64,000 nucleotides of DNA. It comes from Bog-950 sp964620645 (lineage in GTDB: Bacteria; Bacteroidota; Bacteroidia; Chitinophagales; LD1). The notes below the pieces were generated by a model that was not told the origin of the DNA, did no database searches, and worked only from the letters and a program-made list of their open reading frames with translations. The DNA lies in NCBI GenBank assembly GCA_964620645.1, contig CAZUHU010000002.1, positions 7,607 through 71,606 on the forward strand, read 5' to 3'. Positions 19,012-27,853 of the stretch are shown piece after piece. Position 1 is the stretch's first letter. Each line of letters begins with the position of its first letter. A program made the translations under genes and the position numbers.

Positions 19012-20295
19012 ATGAAAAAAACGATGACCCTTACGCTGCAACTGCTAACCCTGGTTACGTTGGTTGTTTTTTCGGCCTGCAAAAAGGATAAGTGCGACCA
19101 AACAATGACTTATAAAACTTACGAGCCTGTTTACATGAGTTACGAAGAAATGCGCAGCTCAGTAAAAAGCGAGCCGGCTCAACCGCTACACCAGCCCGGT
19201 AAGATTTATATAAAGGGGCAGTACATTTTTGTAAATGAGCGTAACAAGGGCATACACATAATAGACAACAGCGTGCCTACCGCACCGCAAAACATTGCGT
19301 TTATTAATGTGCCCGGCAATATTGATATAGCTGCGGTTGGTAATGTGCTTTTTGCCGATAGTTATGTTGATCTGCTGGCGCTTGATATCAGCAATCCGCA
19401 AAATGTTACTGTATTAAAAAGAGTAGAGAATGCACTGCCTTACGAGATGTATACTAACGGCAACTATGCCGACCCGCAAAAAGGTGTGGTTAAGGAGTGG
19501 AAGGAAATTGTAAAAACCGAAAAGATAAGCGACGACTGCAGCGGCAATGGCTTTTGGGGCAAGGGTGGTATATTTATGGAAGGCGATGTTATGACTGCCA
19601 ATGCACAATCTGCAGCGTTTGTTAGTCCGCAAACACCGGGTATAGGCGGATCAACCGCTAAATTTACCATTGCCGGTAACGCCCTTTATATAGTGGACAA
19701 CAACAAGCTGCACGTTTATGATGTAACTGCGGCAGCTAACCCAACCAAAGTGGGCGAACAAAATGTTGGCTGGAGCATAGAAACGATATTCCCATACAAG
19801 AACCACTTGTTTATCGGCTCAAGCTCGGCTGTTTACATTTATAACAACAGCAATCCTTTTGCACCGGTTTACGTTTCCTCTTACGACCATATAAGTGCCT
19901 GCGACCCTGTGGTAGTGGATGACCAATACGCCTATTTTACCTTGAGTAACGACGCACCATGCCATATGGGTGTTAACCAACTGGAGGTGATAGATATAAC
20001 CAACATCAGCCAGCCAACCTTAAAAGTTACTGTGCCTATGACCAACCCTAAAGGACTGGGCATTGCAGATAAAACCCTGTTTATATGCGATAGCCAGGAT
20101 GGCCTGAAGGTTTACAATGCACAGGATGTGATGGCCATTGGCGAAAACCAACTGGCGCACTTCAGCAACATACACGCCTTTGATGTAATACCTTACAACA
20201 ACCGCCTGCTGATGATTGGCAGCGACGGACTTTACCAATACGACTATAGCAACCTTAGCAACATAAACCTGCTAAGCAGAATACCGGTGCAATAA
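19012..20295 (+). CDS. LVIVD-repeat lipoprotein
   Basis: A 427-aa lipoprotein (lipobox VFSAC followed by KKDK). The mature protein consists of beta-propeller-like LVIVD repeats: KGIHIIDNSVPTAPQNIAF, DLLALDISNPQNVTVLKRV, LHVYDVTAAANPTKVGEQN, LEVIDITNISQPTLKV and DGLKVYNAQDVM. Repeats of this type form propellers on the surface of bacterial cells, and no enzymatic function is assigned. It sits 91 bases upstream of an ECF sigma factor gene on the same strand, without a clear terminator in between, so it may be part of that locus. Confidence 0.85.
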   Translation: MKKTMTLTLQLLTLVTLVVFSACKKDKCDQTMTYKTYEPVYMSYEEMRSSVKSEPAQPLHQPGKIYIKGQYIFVNERNKGIHIIDNSVPTAPQNIAFINVPGNIDIAAVGNVLFADSYVDLLALDISNPQNVTVLKRVENALPYEMYTNGNYADPQKGVVKEWKEIVKTEKISDDCSGNGFWGKGGIFMEGDVMTANAQSAAFVSPQTPGIGGSTAKFTIAGNALYIVDNNKLHVYDVTAAANPTKVGEQNVGWSIETIFPYKNHLFIGSSSAVYIYNNSNPFAPVYVSSYDHISACDPVVVDDQYAYFTLSNDAPCHMGVNQLEVIDITNISQPTLKVTVPMTNPKGLGIADKTLFICDSQDGLKVYNAQDVMAIGENQLAHFSNIHAFDVIPYNNRLLMIGSDGLYQYDYSNLSNINLLSRIPVQ

Positions 20296-20386
20296 GCACC
20301 GGCAAAACACAGTGTATAAAATATTAATACAACAATAACCCTTTAAACGTTTAACACCGCAACAAAAACTAAACTGTTACTTTACA

Positions 20387-20956
20387 ATGCGAATAGCATA
20401 CAGCGTGAGCGAGGAAGAGATTATTAAAGGCTGCATAAAGGGAGAACGGCTGGCGCAGAAACACTTATACGAGCGTTTCTACGGCAGGATGATGGGAGTA
20501 TGCATGCGCTACGCTTCGCATAAGGAACAGGCCCGCGAGATGGTGAACATCGGATTTTTAAAGGTGTACCAAACCATTGAAGGCTTTGGAAAGAAAGGCG
20601 GAAACCTTGAAGCCTGGATTTACCGCATAATGGTAAACACCGCTATTGATTATTTGCGGGCGGAATTAAGACACCAGCACAGTGAGATTGAGAAGACCGT
20701 ATATATAGAGGCAAGTAATGATGTACTGGCTGACCTTGCTGCGGAGCAGATAATGGAAATGGTAAACAAACTAACGCCGGCTTACAGAACAGTATTTAAC
20801 CTGTATGTAGTGGAAGGGTATAATCATAAAGAAATTGGAGAGATGCTGGGCATTTCGGAAGGCACCTCAAAGTCGAATTTGGCGAAAGCGCGGGTTAAGC
20901 TGCAGGATATGTTGCTGGAACAAAACAAAGTGAACACAAACGTATATGGAAAATAA
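20387..20956 (+). CDS. ECF-type RNA polymerase sigma factor
   Basis: A 189-aa sigma factor with region 2 (LAQKHLYERFYGRMMGVCMR, then MVNIGFLKVYQTIEGF and LEAWIYRIMVNTAIDYLR) and region 4 with a helix-turn-helix (YNHKEIGEMLGISEGTSKSN). It directs RNA polymerase to a stress or envelope regulon. Its last 11 bases overlap the next gene, indicating translational coupling with what is probably its regulator. No C-terminal extension is present. Confidence 0.92.
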   Translation: MRIAYSVSEEEIIKGCIKGERLAQKHLYERFYGRMMGVCMRYASHKEQAREMVNIGFLKVYQTIEGFGKKGGNLEAWIYRIMVNTAIDYLRAELRHQHSEIEKTVYIEASNDVLADLAAEQIMEMVNKLTPAYRTVFNLYVVEGYNHKEIGEMLGISEGTSKSNLAKARVKLQDMLLEQNKVNTNVYGK

Positions 20957-22562
20957 TACGGATAAGAAAATTGCCGATAAGCTGAAGGGCATAGAGATGC
21001 CTTATGAGCCGGAGGCATGGCAGGAGATGGAAGCCCTGCTTGATAAAAAGAAAAAGCGCCGGGTGATTTTCTGGTGGTTTTTCGGGAGTGGTATAGCTGC
21101 CTGTCTTTTACTGGGAGGGCTTTTGTGGCAGGGTATGCCAAAGCATACTGAACAACAGAGTAAGGCTTCAGAGATAACTGAGAACAGGGCTGAGGTAAAA
21201 GAACCGGTAACCAGTGTGCAAAGCGCCATAACAACTACCGAAGGTGCGCCCGTAGTTAGCCTTGAGGGGGGCAAGAATGAAATCACTACAGCATCTGCTA
21301 ATAATGGAAACATAAAAGCTGCAGAAACGAAGAATGGACAAAAGAACAATGCTGTTGCGGCCGAAAACCAGTTGAAAAAAGTTGAGACGAATCGGCAAAA
21401 AGACAAAAAGCAAAAAGCTGAAAAGGTAAGGACACTTGAGAAGACAGAGAAAGCGCCAATAGCAATAGTTAGCCCCAAACAGCGCAAGACGGAGAAGGTG
21501 AAAGAGTTGGTTGCCGGCACCGAGGAGCCGAGCGCCAACAAAACGGAAGAAGTAAGCCCCGCAAAACCGGAAGCAAAGGAGGAAGTTATCGCCCTGAATG
21601 GCACAGCTGCTGAGGAAGCTAAGAAAACGGAGCAGGCAAGCGGACAAAACGCGGAGATGCCTGTAACTACTGAAAATGTTGGACAGCAGACTGAAACCAT
21701 AGAAGAAACAAAGGCGGTAAACGTAGAAGAAAAGAAAGAGGAGAAGGCTGAAAACGCTACTGCAAAAAAGGATGAGAAGGTTGATGGTAAGAAAAAGGTG
21801 TTCAGCTTCCATTTGGGCGCACGTACCGATTTTTATGATGTGATTCCGTTACACGAAGGGGCGAGAGATACCTTTGTAAAGGCGAAAGGAGTAGGGCGCT
21901 TTGCCTATATGGTGGGACCCGATATGGAGTTTATGTTTGGTAAGCACTTCAGCATTTATACAGGAGTGTTATACTCTTATAATAGCTACCGGATAAATAA
22001 TCCGGTGGTTAGCCCCAGTGCTTTAGACCTTCCGGATTCGGTAAACGCTTACAGCTCTATTGTTTGCAAAAGCTTTACAAGCACAGCACATGAAATAGTG
22101 CTGCCTGTTGGCTTTAAAGGCTATCCGTATGTTTCTGATAACTTCCGCATATCTATTGCAGCGGGTATCTTTAATCACATAAAGATTAAGGAGAAGTTTA
22201 ACACCGAGGTAGTTACAACACCTTATACCTCTATGAATGCACCGCTGGTGGGGGAGGATAAATTTGTAACTACTACCAGTAATCCTTTTACCAATGCCTA
22301 TACCGATATGTATGATAATAGCCCTACTACCCAGGCTTTAGAAAAAAGACAAAGCCAGGCTAATTGGTTTAGCGTAAGCGGTACCAGCCGTTATTATGCA
22401 TCTTTTTATGCGTCAATAGGGGCTGAAGTGATTCTTAAAAAGCGCCTGAGAATTTTGGTAGAGCCTATTTACCGTATGAGCATAAGTACTATTGGCGAGC
22501 AACAGCAAAGGCTGCACAGCTTTGGCGGAAGCATCGGCTTTAAGTATCAATTAGGCAAATAG
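20946..22562 (+). CDS. Putative anti-sigma-like protein: membrane anchor, charged linker and C-terminal beta-barrel domain
   Basis: A 538-aa protein overlapping the sigma gene by 11 bases. Residues 1-38 are hydrophilic with a conserved-looking YEPEAWQEMEALLDKKKKRR segment. One membrane helix follows at ~39-58 (VIFWWFFGSGIAACLLLGGL) with no signal-peptidase site, then ~220 residues of Glu/Lys/Ala/Thr-rich low complexity, then from ~283 a beta-rich domain (FSFHLGARTDFYDV ... FGGSIGFKYQLGK) like an outer-membrane porin-type barrel. The position and N-terminal layout suggest an anti-sigma role; the barrel suggests the C-terminus sits in the outer membrane. No known anti-sigma zinc motif is visible. 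The functional reading is inference; the architecture is seen. Confidence 0.75.
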   Translation: MENNTDKKIADKLKGIEMPYEPEAWQEMEALLDKKKKRRVIFWWFFGSGIAACLLLGGLLWQGMPKHTEQQSKASEITENRAEVKEPVTSVQSAITTTEGAPVVSLEGGKNEITTASANNGNIKAAETKNGQKNNAVAAENQLKKVETNRQKDKKQKAEKVRTLEKTEKAPIAIVSPKQRKTEKVKELVAGTEEPSANKTEEVSPAKPEAKEEVIALNGTAAEEAKKTEQASGQNAEMPVTTENVGQQTETIEETKAVNVEEKKEEKAENATAKKDEKVDGKKKVFSFHLGARTDFYDVIPLHEGARDTFVKAKGVGRFAYMVGPDMEFMFGKHFSIYTGVLYSYNSYRINNPVVSPSALDLPDSVNAYSSIVCKSFTSTAHEIVLPVGFKGYPYVSDNFRISIAAGIFNHIKIKEKFNTEVVTTPYTSMNAPLVGEDKFVTTTSNPFTNAYTDMYDNSPTTQALEKRQSQANWFSVSGTSRYYASFYASIGAEVILKKRLRILVEPIYRMSISTIGEQQQRLHSFGGSIGFKYQLGK

Positions 22563-22576
22563 ATCAGTAGATGATA

Positions 22577-22614
22577 AAATGCAAAAAGGGCCCGATGGAG
22601 CCCTTTTTGCATTT
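22577..22614. terminator. Bidirectional terminator between convergent genes
   Basis: A perfect 15-bp stem (22577-22591 with 22600-22614) with an eight-base loop and A/T-rich arms serves the barrel/anti-sigma gene and the convergent small membrane protein gene. Confidence 0.85.
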
Positions 22615-22664
22615 ATGGTACACAGCAGAAGCTTGAAAACCTCAAACTGCAATTTAAAAGAAGA

Positions 22665-22898
22665 TTAACCTTTGATATCGGAGTTGTCCTCGCGGGCAAC
22701 AAAGAAGAAAGTTAAGCCGATAGTAAGTAGAATTATACCTAATACCAGTGGCACCATGTGGCCGGTTTGATACATGCTTTGGTGCAGCTTAGGATCGTTA
22801 TAGTTTAATGCCCAACTGGTGTTGGCCATTACAAAAGAGTAGTAAAGGGTTAATAAAGTGCCCACGAGGGTGAAAATGCCGGCAATCACTTTGCTCAT
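22665..22898 (-). CDS. Small two-helix membrane protein
   Basis: A 77-aa protein; the start is at the ATG giving MSKVIAGIFTLVG because the longer frame adds a His-rich leader and a TTG-N19-TACATTCG promoter overlaps that leader. Helices at ~4-24 and ~46-67 flank a short polar loop (NYNDPKLHQSMYQTGH) and a charged C-terminus follows. No family is recognised, no signal cleavage site is present, and it is most likely an inner-membrane protein. It is a monocistron ending in the shared terminator. Confidence 0.65.
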   Translation of the reverse strand: MSKVIAGIFTLVGTLLTLYYSFVMANTSWALNYNDPKLHQSMYQTGHMVPLVLGIILLTIGLTFFFVAREDNSDIKG

Positions 22899-22919
22899 AT
22901 CAATGGAAATTTTGCAGTG

Positions 22920-22949
22920 CGAATGTAAGGCAAAATGTGAAAAATGCAA
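22920..22949 (-). promoter_or_regulatory. Promoter of the small membrane protein gene
   Basis: On the reverse strand TTG (22947-22949) is followed after exactly 19 bases by TACATTCGC (-7 element, 22920-22927). The start codon is 21 bases further down. Confidence 0.5.
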
Positions 22950-23058
22950 GCCGTAGGGCCTTATGAATACACGGTTTGAGCGCGCTGGCGTTCAGCGGGA
23001 AGGACAGTCCCTCGGGGCCGGCCCACGCCGTCCTTAACACTCATTTAGCGGCCGGGCC

Positions 23059-23089
23059 TTGGGTTTGGGCTGTACTCTTCGTATTTTCG
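23059..23089 (+). promoter_or_regulatory. Promoter of the ABC-F gene
   Basis: TTG (23059-23061), 20 bases, then TATTTTCGC (-7 element 23082-23089). The ATG is 9 bases downstream, so the transcript would be nearly leaderless. This supports the short start at 23099. Confidence 0.45.
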
Positions 23090-23098
23090 CGCCCTCTA

Positions 23099-25021
23099 AT
23101 GATAGCAGTATCCAACATACAATTGAGTTTCGGCGGGCGTATTATGTTCGACGGCATTTCGTTTTTGATAAACGATAACGATAAAATTGGCCTTACAGGC
23201 CGTAACGGGGCCGGAAAATCAACCCTTTTAAAGGTTTTAAAGGGCATACAGCAAATTGATGGTGGCGACATCATGTATCCGAAAGGAACCATAATAGGCT
23301 ACCTGCCGCAGGAATTGCACTCGCAAAGCTCCTTATCGGTAATGGACGAAACCAAGAAGGCTTTTGAACTGGTAACCCAGTTTATGGCTGAAAAGGAGAA
23401 GATTATGCACGAGATGGAAACCCGTACCGATTACGAAAGTGAGGGTTACATGCAGTTGATCGAACGCTTGGGAGAGGTGGAACACCAGATAGAAATACAC
23501 GATGGTTATACTATTGATGAGCAAATAGAGCGCGTATTAAAGGGGTTGGGTTTTGAGCAGGACGGATTTGAAAAGGAAATGAAGAGCCTAAGCGGTGGAT
23601 GGCAGATGCGCGTGGAACTGGCAAAAATTCTTTTGCAAAAGCCCGAGCTTATTTTGCTGGATGAGCCTACCAACCACCTGGATATTGAGTCGGTATTATG
23701 GTTGGAGAAGTTTTTGAAAGACTACCCCGGCGCTATCATCATGGTATCGCACGACCGCAGCTTTTTGGATAACATCACCAACCGCACCATTGAAGTAATT
23801 AACGGAGATATTGACGATTACCCTGCGCCTTATACCCGTTATGTGGAGTTACGCAAGGAGCGCCGCGAACAGCAGATTAATGCCGCTAAAAACCAGCAGC
23901 GCGAAATTGCCCAGATAGAGCGCAACATTGAGCGTTTCCGCGCAAAGGCCAGCAAGGCCACGTTTGCTCAATCGCTTATTAAAAAGCTGGATAAGATTGA
24001 CCGCATTGAAGTAGAGGAAGAAAACATGGCGGCTATGAACCTGCGCTTTCCGCCTGCACAGTCTTCGGGTAAGGTTGTGGTAGAAGCCGAACACATAAGC
24101 AAAAGCTACGGCAATAAACAGGTATTAAAAGACCAAAGTTTTCAAATTGACCGTGGAGATAAAATAGCCTTTATAGGTAAAAACGGCATGGGAAAAACTA
24201 CCCTGACGCGTATACTGGTGGATGGCCTGCCGCATGAAGGAACAGTTAGCCTGGGCCACAATGTAACAGTAGGTTATTATGCCCAGCACGCTGCCGATAG
24301 CATGGACGGCAACGATACAGTGCTGGATGTGGTGGACCGTGTTGCTGTTGGTGATATACGCACAAAGTTGCGCGATTTATTAGGCTGTTTCCTGTTTAAG
24401 GGTGATGATGTTTACAAAAAAGTGAAGGTGTTGAGCGGTGGCGAGAAAGGACGTTTGGCGCTTTGCCGTTTGATATTGGAACCAAGAAACTTTTTGGTGC
24501 TTGACGAACCGACGAACCACCTCGATATGCTGAGCAAGGAGATCATGAAAAACGCGCTTAAGCAGTTTGAAGGTACCGTGGTTATTGTATCGCACGACAG
24601 GGACTTTTTGCATGACCTTACAACCAAGAGCTTTGAGTTTACCAAAGAAGGAATTAAAGAGCACCTGGGAGATATAAATGAGTTTTTGGAGAAGAAGCAG
24701 ATGGAGGATATACGCCTGCTTGCCAAGCGCGATGACGAGAAGGTTAAGAAAGAAGAGCCAAAGCAAAAGGCATTGAACAACCAGCCCAATAAGGACCAGG
24801 AAAAAGAAACCAAAAAGCTGAAAGGCGAACTGGATAAATGCGAAAAGCGCATTGCTGAGCTGGAGGAAGAGATAAAGAAGAAAGAAATACAGTTGGCAGA
24901 CCCGGTTCAATTTCAGGAGTTGAGTAAAACGCCCAACTTTTATACCCAGTACGAAAAACTGAAGGCAGAACTTACCACCGAAATGCAACGATGGGAAGAG
25001 CTGAGCGAAAAACTATCTTAG
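23099..25021 (+). CDS. ABC-F family ATPase
   Basis: A 640-aa cytoplasmic protein with two ATPase domains and no membrane helices, the ABC-F type that acts on the ribosome (translation factors related to EttA/Uup, or antibiotic-resistance proteins). First domain: Walker A GRNGAGKST, signature LSGGWQMR, LILLDEPTNHLD. Second: GKNGMGKTT, LSGGEKGR, FLVLDEPTNHLD. Between them is the charged P-site-tRNA-interaction-motif linker (~240-320), and the C-terminus carries a coiled coil (LKGELDKCEKRIAELEEEIK) as in Uup/Bacteroidota ABC-F proteins. The start chosen gives MIAVSNIQLSFGGR; a longer frame from 22976 overlaps the promoter. Confidence 0.93.
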   Translation: MIAVSNIQLSFGGRIMFDGISFLINDNDKIGLTGRNGAGKSTLLKVLKGIQQIDGGDIMYPKGTIIGYLPQELHSQSSLSVMDETKKAFELVTQFMAEKEKIMHEMETRTDYESEGYMQLIERLGEVEHQIEIHDGYTIDEQIERVLKGLGFEQDGFEKEMKSLSGGWQMRVELAKILLQKPELILLDEPTNHLDIESVLWLEKFLKDYPGAIIMVSHDRSFLDNITNRTIEVINGDIDDYPAPYTRYVELRKERREQQINAAKNQQREIAQIERNIERFRAKASKATFAQSLIKKLDKIDRIEVEEENMAAMNLRFPPAQSSGKVVVEAEHISKSYGNKQVLKDQSFQIDRGDKIAFIGKNGMGKTTLTRILVDGLPHEGTVSLGHNVTVGYYAQHAADSMDGNDTVLDVVDRVAVGDIRTKLRDLLGCFLFKGDDVYKKVKVLSGGEKGRLALCRLILEPRNFLVLDEPTNHLDMLSKEIMKNALKQFEGTVVIVSHDRDFLHDLTTKSFEFTKEGIKEHLGDINEFLEKKQMEDIRLLAKRDDEKVKKEEPKQKALNNQPNKDQEKETKKLKGELDKCEKRIAELEEEIKKKEIQLADPVQFQELSKTPNFYTQYEKLKAELTTEMQRWEELSEKLS

Positions 25022-25042
25022 CACAAACCTATTACTGAACGT

Positions 25043-25717
25043 ATGAAAACCCCGGTTATCCTATGCCTGGCTGTTTTGATTTGCCTGGCCACTAACGCAC
25101 AAAAGAAGGACGAAAAGTATTTAAAGACCGCTAACCAGCAGTTACAGTCGAAGGATTTCGAAAAGGCGGAGCATACGCTTGAAGAAGTATCGCCCGCTGC
25201 ACAGACTGAGGCCCGTTATCTGCAACTGTTTTCCGTAGTTGAGGATTCTCTCCATCATTATGAAAAAGCTATAGGCGCTTACGAGCAATGGCTAAAGTTA
25301 CAGGCGGACGAAAAAGGAGTTGCCGAACGCATTACTGCCTTGCGCGAGGAATGGGCGAAAGTAGATGCCGCCGAAAAATTGAGGTTAGAGAAAATGAAAA
25401 ACTGCCTGAAATGTAAAGGCACAGGTTACATAAGCACACAGGTAATATGCCCTACTTGTAGCGGATTTAAGATAGTAACCAAAGATTGCGGCCGCTGCGA
25501 CGGAACCGGAATGATGTTATGCAATGGATGTGCGGGACAAGGCAAGGTAGAGTATAGGGTAGGTGACCAAACCTATTATAGGGATTGCATGAAATGCGGA
25601 GGCGGCGGCAAATTAACCTGCACAGCCTATTGTAACCACGGAAAAATTACGGAGGACTGCCGTAAGTGCAATGCCAGCGGTCTGGTTACTAAAAATGTAA
25701 AGTGCGACCTGCACTAA
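25043..25717 (+). CDS. Secreted protein with DnaJ-type CxxCxGxG cysteine motifs
   Basis: A 224-aa exported protein: signal peptide (MKTPVILCLAVLICLATNAQ), a helical tetratricopeptide-like region (~25-115, KYLKTANQQLQSKDFEKAEH and YEKAIGAYEQWLKLQADE), then a cysteine-rich region with successive CLKCKGTG, CPTCSG, CGRCDGTG, CNGCAGQG, CMKCGGGG, and CRKCNASG units. These are like the zinc-binding repeats of DnaJ, but there is no J domain and the protein is exported. It could bind zinc or unfolded proteins in the periplasm; this is inference. It lies 21 bases behind the ABC-F gene and is likely co-transcribed. Confidence 0.75.
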   Translation: MKTPVILCLAVLICLATNAQKKDEKYLKTANQQLQSKDFEKAEHTLEEVSPAAQTEARYLQLFSVVEDSLHHYEKAIGAYEQWLKLQADEKGVAERITALREEWAKVDAAEKLRLEKMKNCLKCKGTGYISTQVICPTCSGFKIVTKDCGRCDGTGMMLCNGCAGQGKVEYRVGDQTYYRDCMKCGGGGKLTCTAYCNHGKITEDCRKCNASGLVTKNVKCDLH

Positions 25718-25762
25718 ATGCTAGTTACAGCTTTTGAGCTATCCAAAGGTGGCTAAGCTGTT

Positions 25763-25770
25763 TACATTTG
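25763..25770 (+). promoter_or_regulatory. Putative -7 promoter element of the pseudouridine synthase gene
   Basis: TACATTTGC matches TAnnTTTG exactly and lies 7 bases before the ATG. The nearest TTTG upstream is 26 bases away, longer than the usual spacing. Confidence 0.35.
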
Positions 25771-25777
25771 CTGCCAA

Positions 25778-26476
25778 ATGCATTTTTCTGAATTACAGGT
25801 TTTATACGAAGACAAACATCTGCTTGCTGTAAACAAGCCGTCAGGCATTGTTGTGGAGGATGGACACCATAAGTTTACCCTTGAAACTTTAGCGCTGGAC
25901 TATATAAAAAGCAAGGACCAATGGCCCTGGAAATGCTTTATAGGCGTGCCCCACCGTATTGACCGCCCTGTAACAGGCGCTGTGCTGTTTGCTAAAAAAC
26001 GAAGCGTGTTAAAGCTGTTGGTGGAGCAGTTTAAGCACCGCGAACTAAAAAAGATTTATTACGCCATAGTTGAAAAGCGGCCGGCTTTGGATGAGGATGA
26101 GTTAATACACTGGCACCGCAAGAATGATGAGTTACGCAAAGCGGAATTATTTGACACCGAGCTTGAGGGCACCCACCGCGCCAGGTTGAAATACAAGGTG
26201 CTGGCTGAAAATGATAAAGGCGTTTTGCTTGAGGTGCAGTTGATAACAGGAAAGTTTCACCAGATACGCGCGCAACTTGCCAAGGCAGGTTGCCCCATTG
26301 TGGGTGATGAAACCTACGGCGGCACAAAGGTTTATAAACCTACCACTATTGCGCTGCACGCGCGCAGTTTGCAACTGCGCCACCCGGTTACGGGGGAGCA
26401 GGTGTGTATTGAAGCGCCTTTGCCCAATGATGAATTATGGCAGAGCTTTGCTACCGGCATTAATGAAACCGCATAG
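25778..26476 (+). CDS. RluA family pseudouridine synthase
   Basis: A 232-aa RNA modification enzyme converting uridine to pseudouridine in rRNA or tRNA. Seen: the catalytic-Asp motif PHRIDRPVTGAVLFAK (the HRLDRxTSG motif of RluA), the N-terminal strand VLYEDKHLLAVNKPSGIVVE, and the RNA-binding TGKFHQIRAQLAKAGCPIVGD (HQIR motif). There is no S4 domain, so it belongs to the short RluA/RluC/TruC-like group. Target site unknown. Confidence 0.92.
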   Translation: MHFSELQVLYEDKHLLAVNKPSGIVVEDGHHKFTLETLALDYIKSKDQWPWKCFIGVPHRIDRPVTGAVLFAKKRSVLKLLVEQFKHRELKKIYYAIVEKRPALDEDELIHWHRKNDELRKAELFDTELEGTHRARLKYKVLAENDKGVLLEVQLITGKFHQIRAQLAKAGCPIVGDETYGGTKVYKPTTIALHARSLQLRHPVTGEQVCIEAPLPNDELWQSFATGINETA

Positions 26477-26482
26477 ACTAAA

Positions 26483-27853
26483 CTAAACCAACACGGTTTC
26501 GGCTGAAAGAGTTTGCTTCGGATTGGAGATGCCCAGTTCCTCAGCCGGGATAATAAAGTAGAAGGTGGTGCCGTAGCCTTCCTGGCTTTCAAACCAGATT
26601 TGACCATTGTAGAACTGCACTATTTTTTTGCAAACAGCCAGGCCTATACCGGTACCCTCGTATTCGTTTTGGTGCAAACGGCGGAACATATGAAATAGGT
26701 GTTCTTCGTACTTTTTATCTATCCCGATGCCATTATCCTTAACGCTAAACAGGTGTTGGTTGTCGCCGTATTTCAGGTGCTCCACCGTAACCATAGGGTT
26801 TTTATTTTGGTTAAACTTTAACCCATTGGTAATAAGGTTTTGAAAAATGTGATACAGCATAGTAGAATGTACCTTACCCAACACCGGCATTTCACTGTTA
26901 ATAATCAGGCTACCGCCACGCTCGTTAAGCTTTTCAGCTAATTCAATTTCAATGGTTTTAAGCAGAAGGCCAATATCTACATTAGCACAGGGTGGAAGAT
27001 TGCGCCCTACGCGGCTGTATGCCAGCAGGTCGTCAATTAGTTTAGATAGGCGGTGAGAGCCGGCATAGGACATTTCGAGGAATTCTCTTCCTTCTGCCGG
27101 TATAGTATTGCTAAAACGTTTGATGTATAAATTGAGGAAGCTGCTGATGTTGCGCACCGGTGATTTTAAATCGTGCGAGATGATATAGGCAAACTGTTGA
27201 AGGTCTTCGTTAGAACGCTGCAGCTCCTCAGAAAAATCATGCAGTTTGCGGTTGGAGGTTTCTAACTGCTCTTCGGCACGGTGGTTATAAAGTGCCAGTA
27301 TGTAAATGGCCGCACCGAAGAGAAAGAACTTCATAGCCAGGTTTATTTTATAGATGTGTAGCTGAGTGTTTAAATCAAGATTGAAAGAGGTGAAGAAAGG
27401 ATAAAGCATGAAGTACGCGAAGAAACCGGAAAGGGCTACGGCTACTGCAAACAACAGCTTTTTGTGCTCCTTAATAGGAAAGAGAAGAAAGGGGATAACG
27501 TTGCTGAGGTAGAAGAACTCGTGCACTTTGCTCTCGTAACCTATATAGAGTGCATTAAACAGCACAAAGCTGTTTACCACAGCTATAAAAGCAAAGCGTG
27601 CCGCATTGTACTTGCCCTTACTGTTTAGATACAAGGCGCTTACCACGCAGAGTACGTCCACCAGTTGAATTGCAGCCAAAAAGTAATAGCCGCGTAGCAG
27701 AGAGAACGGGATATAAGCAACAACCGAAACCGCCGTCAGGAACGAAACCAGGTTGGTAAAAATTACAAACTTTGATTTACTGTAGGGGTCATCCTTCTTG
27801 ACGCCCAGTGTAATAATCCGGCTCCACAGGCAGTTAAAAAAAGCGCTTACCAT
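26483..27853 (-). CDS. Membrane-bound sensor histidine kinase
   Basis: A 456-aa orphan kinase. The start is put at the ATG giving MVSAFFNCLW; the longer frame adds an atypical leader. Six hydrophobic helices (~25-200) form an integral sensor, followed by a coiled coil, the dimerisation/phosphoacceptor motif FAYIISHDLKSPVRN, the N box FQNLITNGLKFNQN, G1 DNGIGIDKKY and G2 GTGIGLAVCKKIV. All catalytic motifs are intact. It resembles the phytochrome-type HisKA group with no extracytoplasmic domain. No response regulator is adjacent; the nearest in the window is at 55202, without evidence of a link. Confidence 0.88.
   Translation of the reverse strand: MVSAFFNCLWSRIITLGVKKDDPYSKSKFVIFTNLVSFLTAVSVVAYIPFSLLRGYYFLAAIQLVDVLCVVSALYLNSKGKYNAARFAFIAVVNSFVLFNALYIGYESKVHEFFYLSNVIPFLLFPIKEHKKLLFAVAVALSGFFAYFMLYPFFTSFNLDLNTQLHIYKINLAMKFFLFGAAIYILALYNHRAEEQLETSNRKLHDFSEELQRSNEDLQQFAYIISHDLKSPVRNISSFLNLYIKRFSNTIPAEGREFLEMSYAGSHRLSKLIDDLLAYSRVGRNLPPCANVDIGLLLKTIEIELAEKLNERGGSLIINSEMPVLGKVHSTMLYHIFQNLITNGLKFNQNKNPMVTVEHLKYGDNQHLFSVKDNGIGIDKKYEEHLFHMFRRLHQNEYEGTGIGLAVCKKIVQFYNGQIWFESQEGYGTTFYFIIPAEELGISNPKQTLSAETVLV

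Noticed and set aside
21002..21812. Long open frames on the reverse strand opposite the charged linker of the anti-sigma-like gene
   Set aside because: They mirror Lys/Glu/Ala codon repetition of the sense gene; their products are low-complexity Ser/Phe/Leu and lack any start signals.
22976..23098. N-terminal extension of the ABC-F protein
   Set aside because: The 41 extra residues are not like any ABC-F start and overlap a good promoter; the start at 23099 gives the family N-terminus.
25043..25717. DnaJ chaperone
   Set aside because: No J domain or HPD motif, and a signal peptide is present; only the cysteine repeats are shared.
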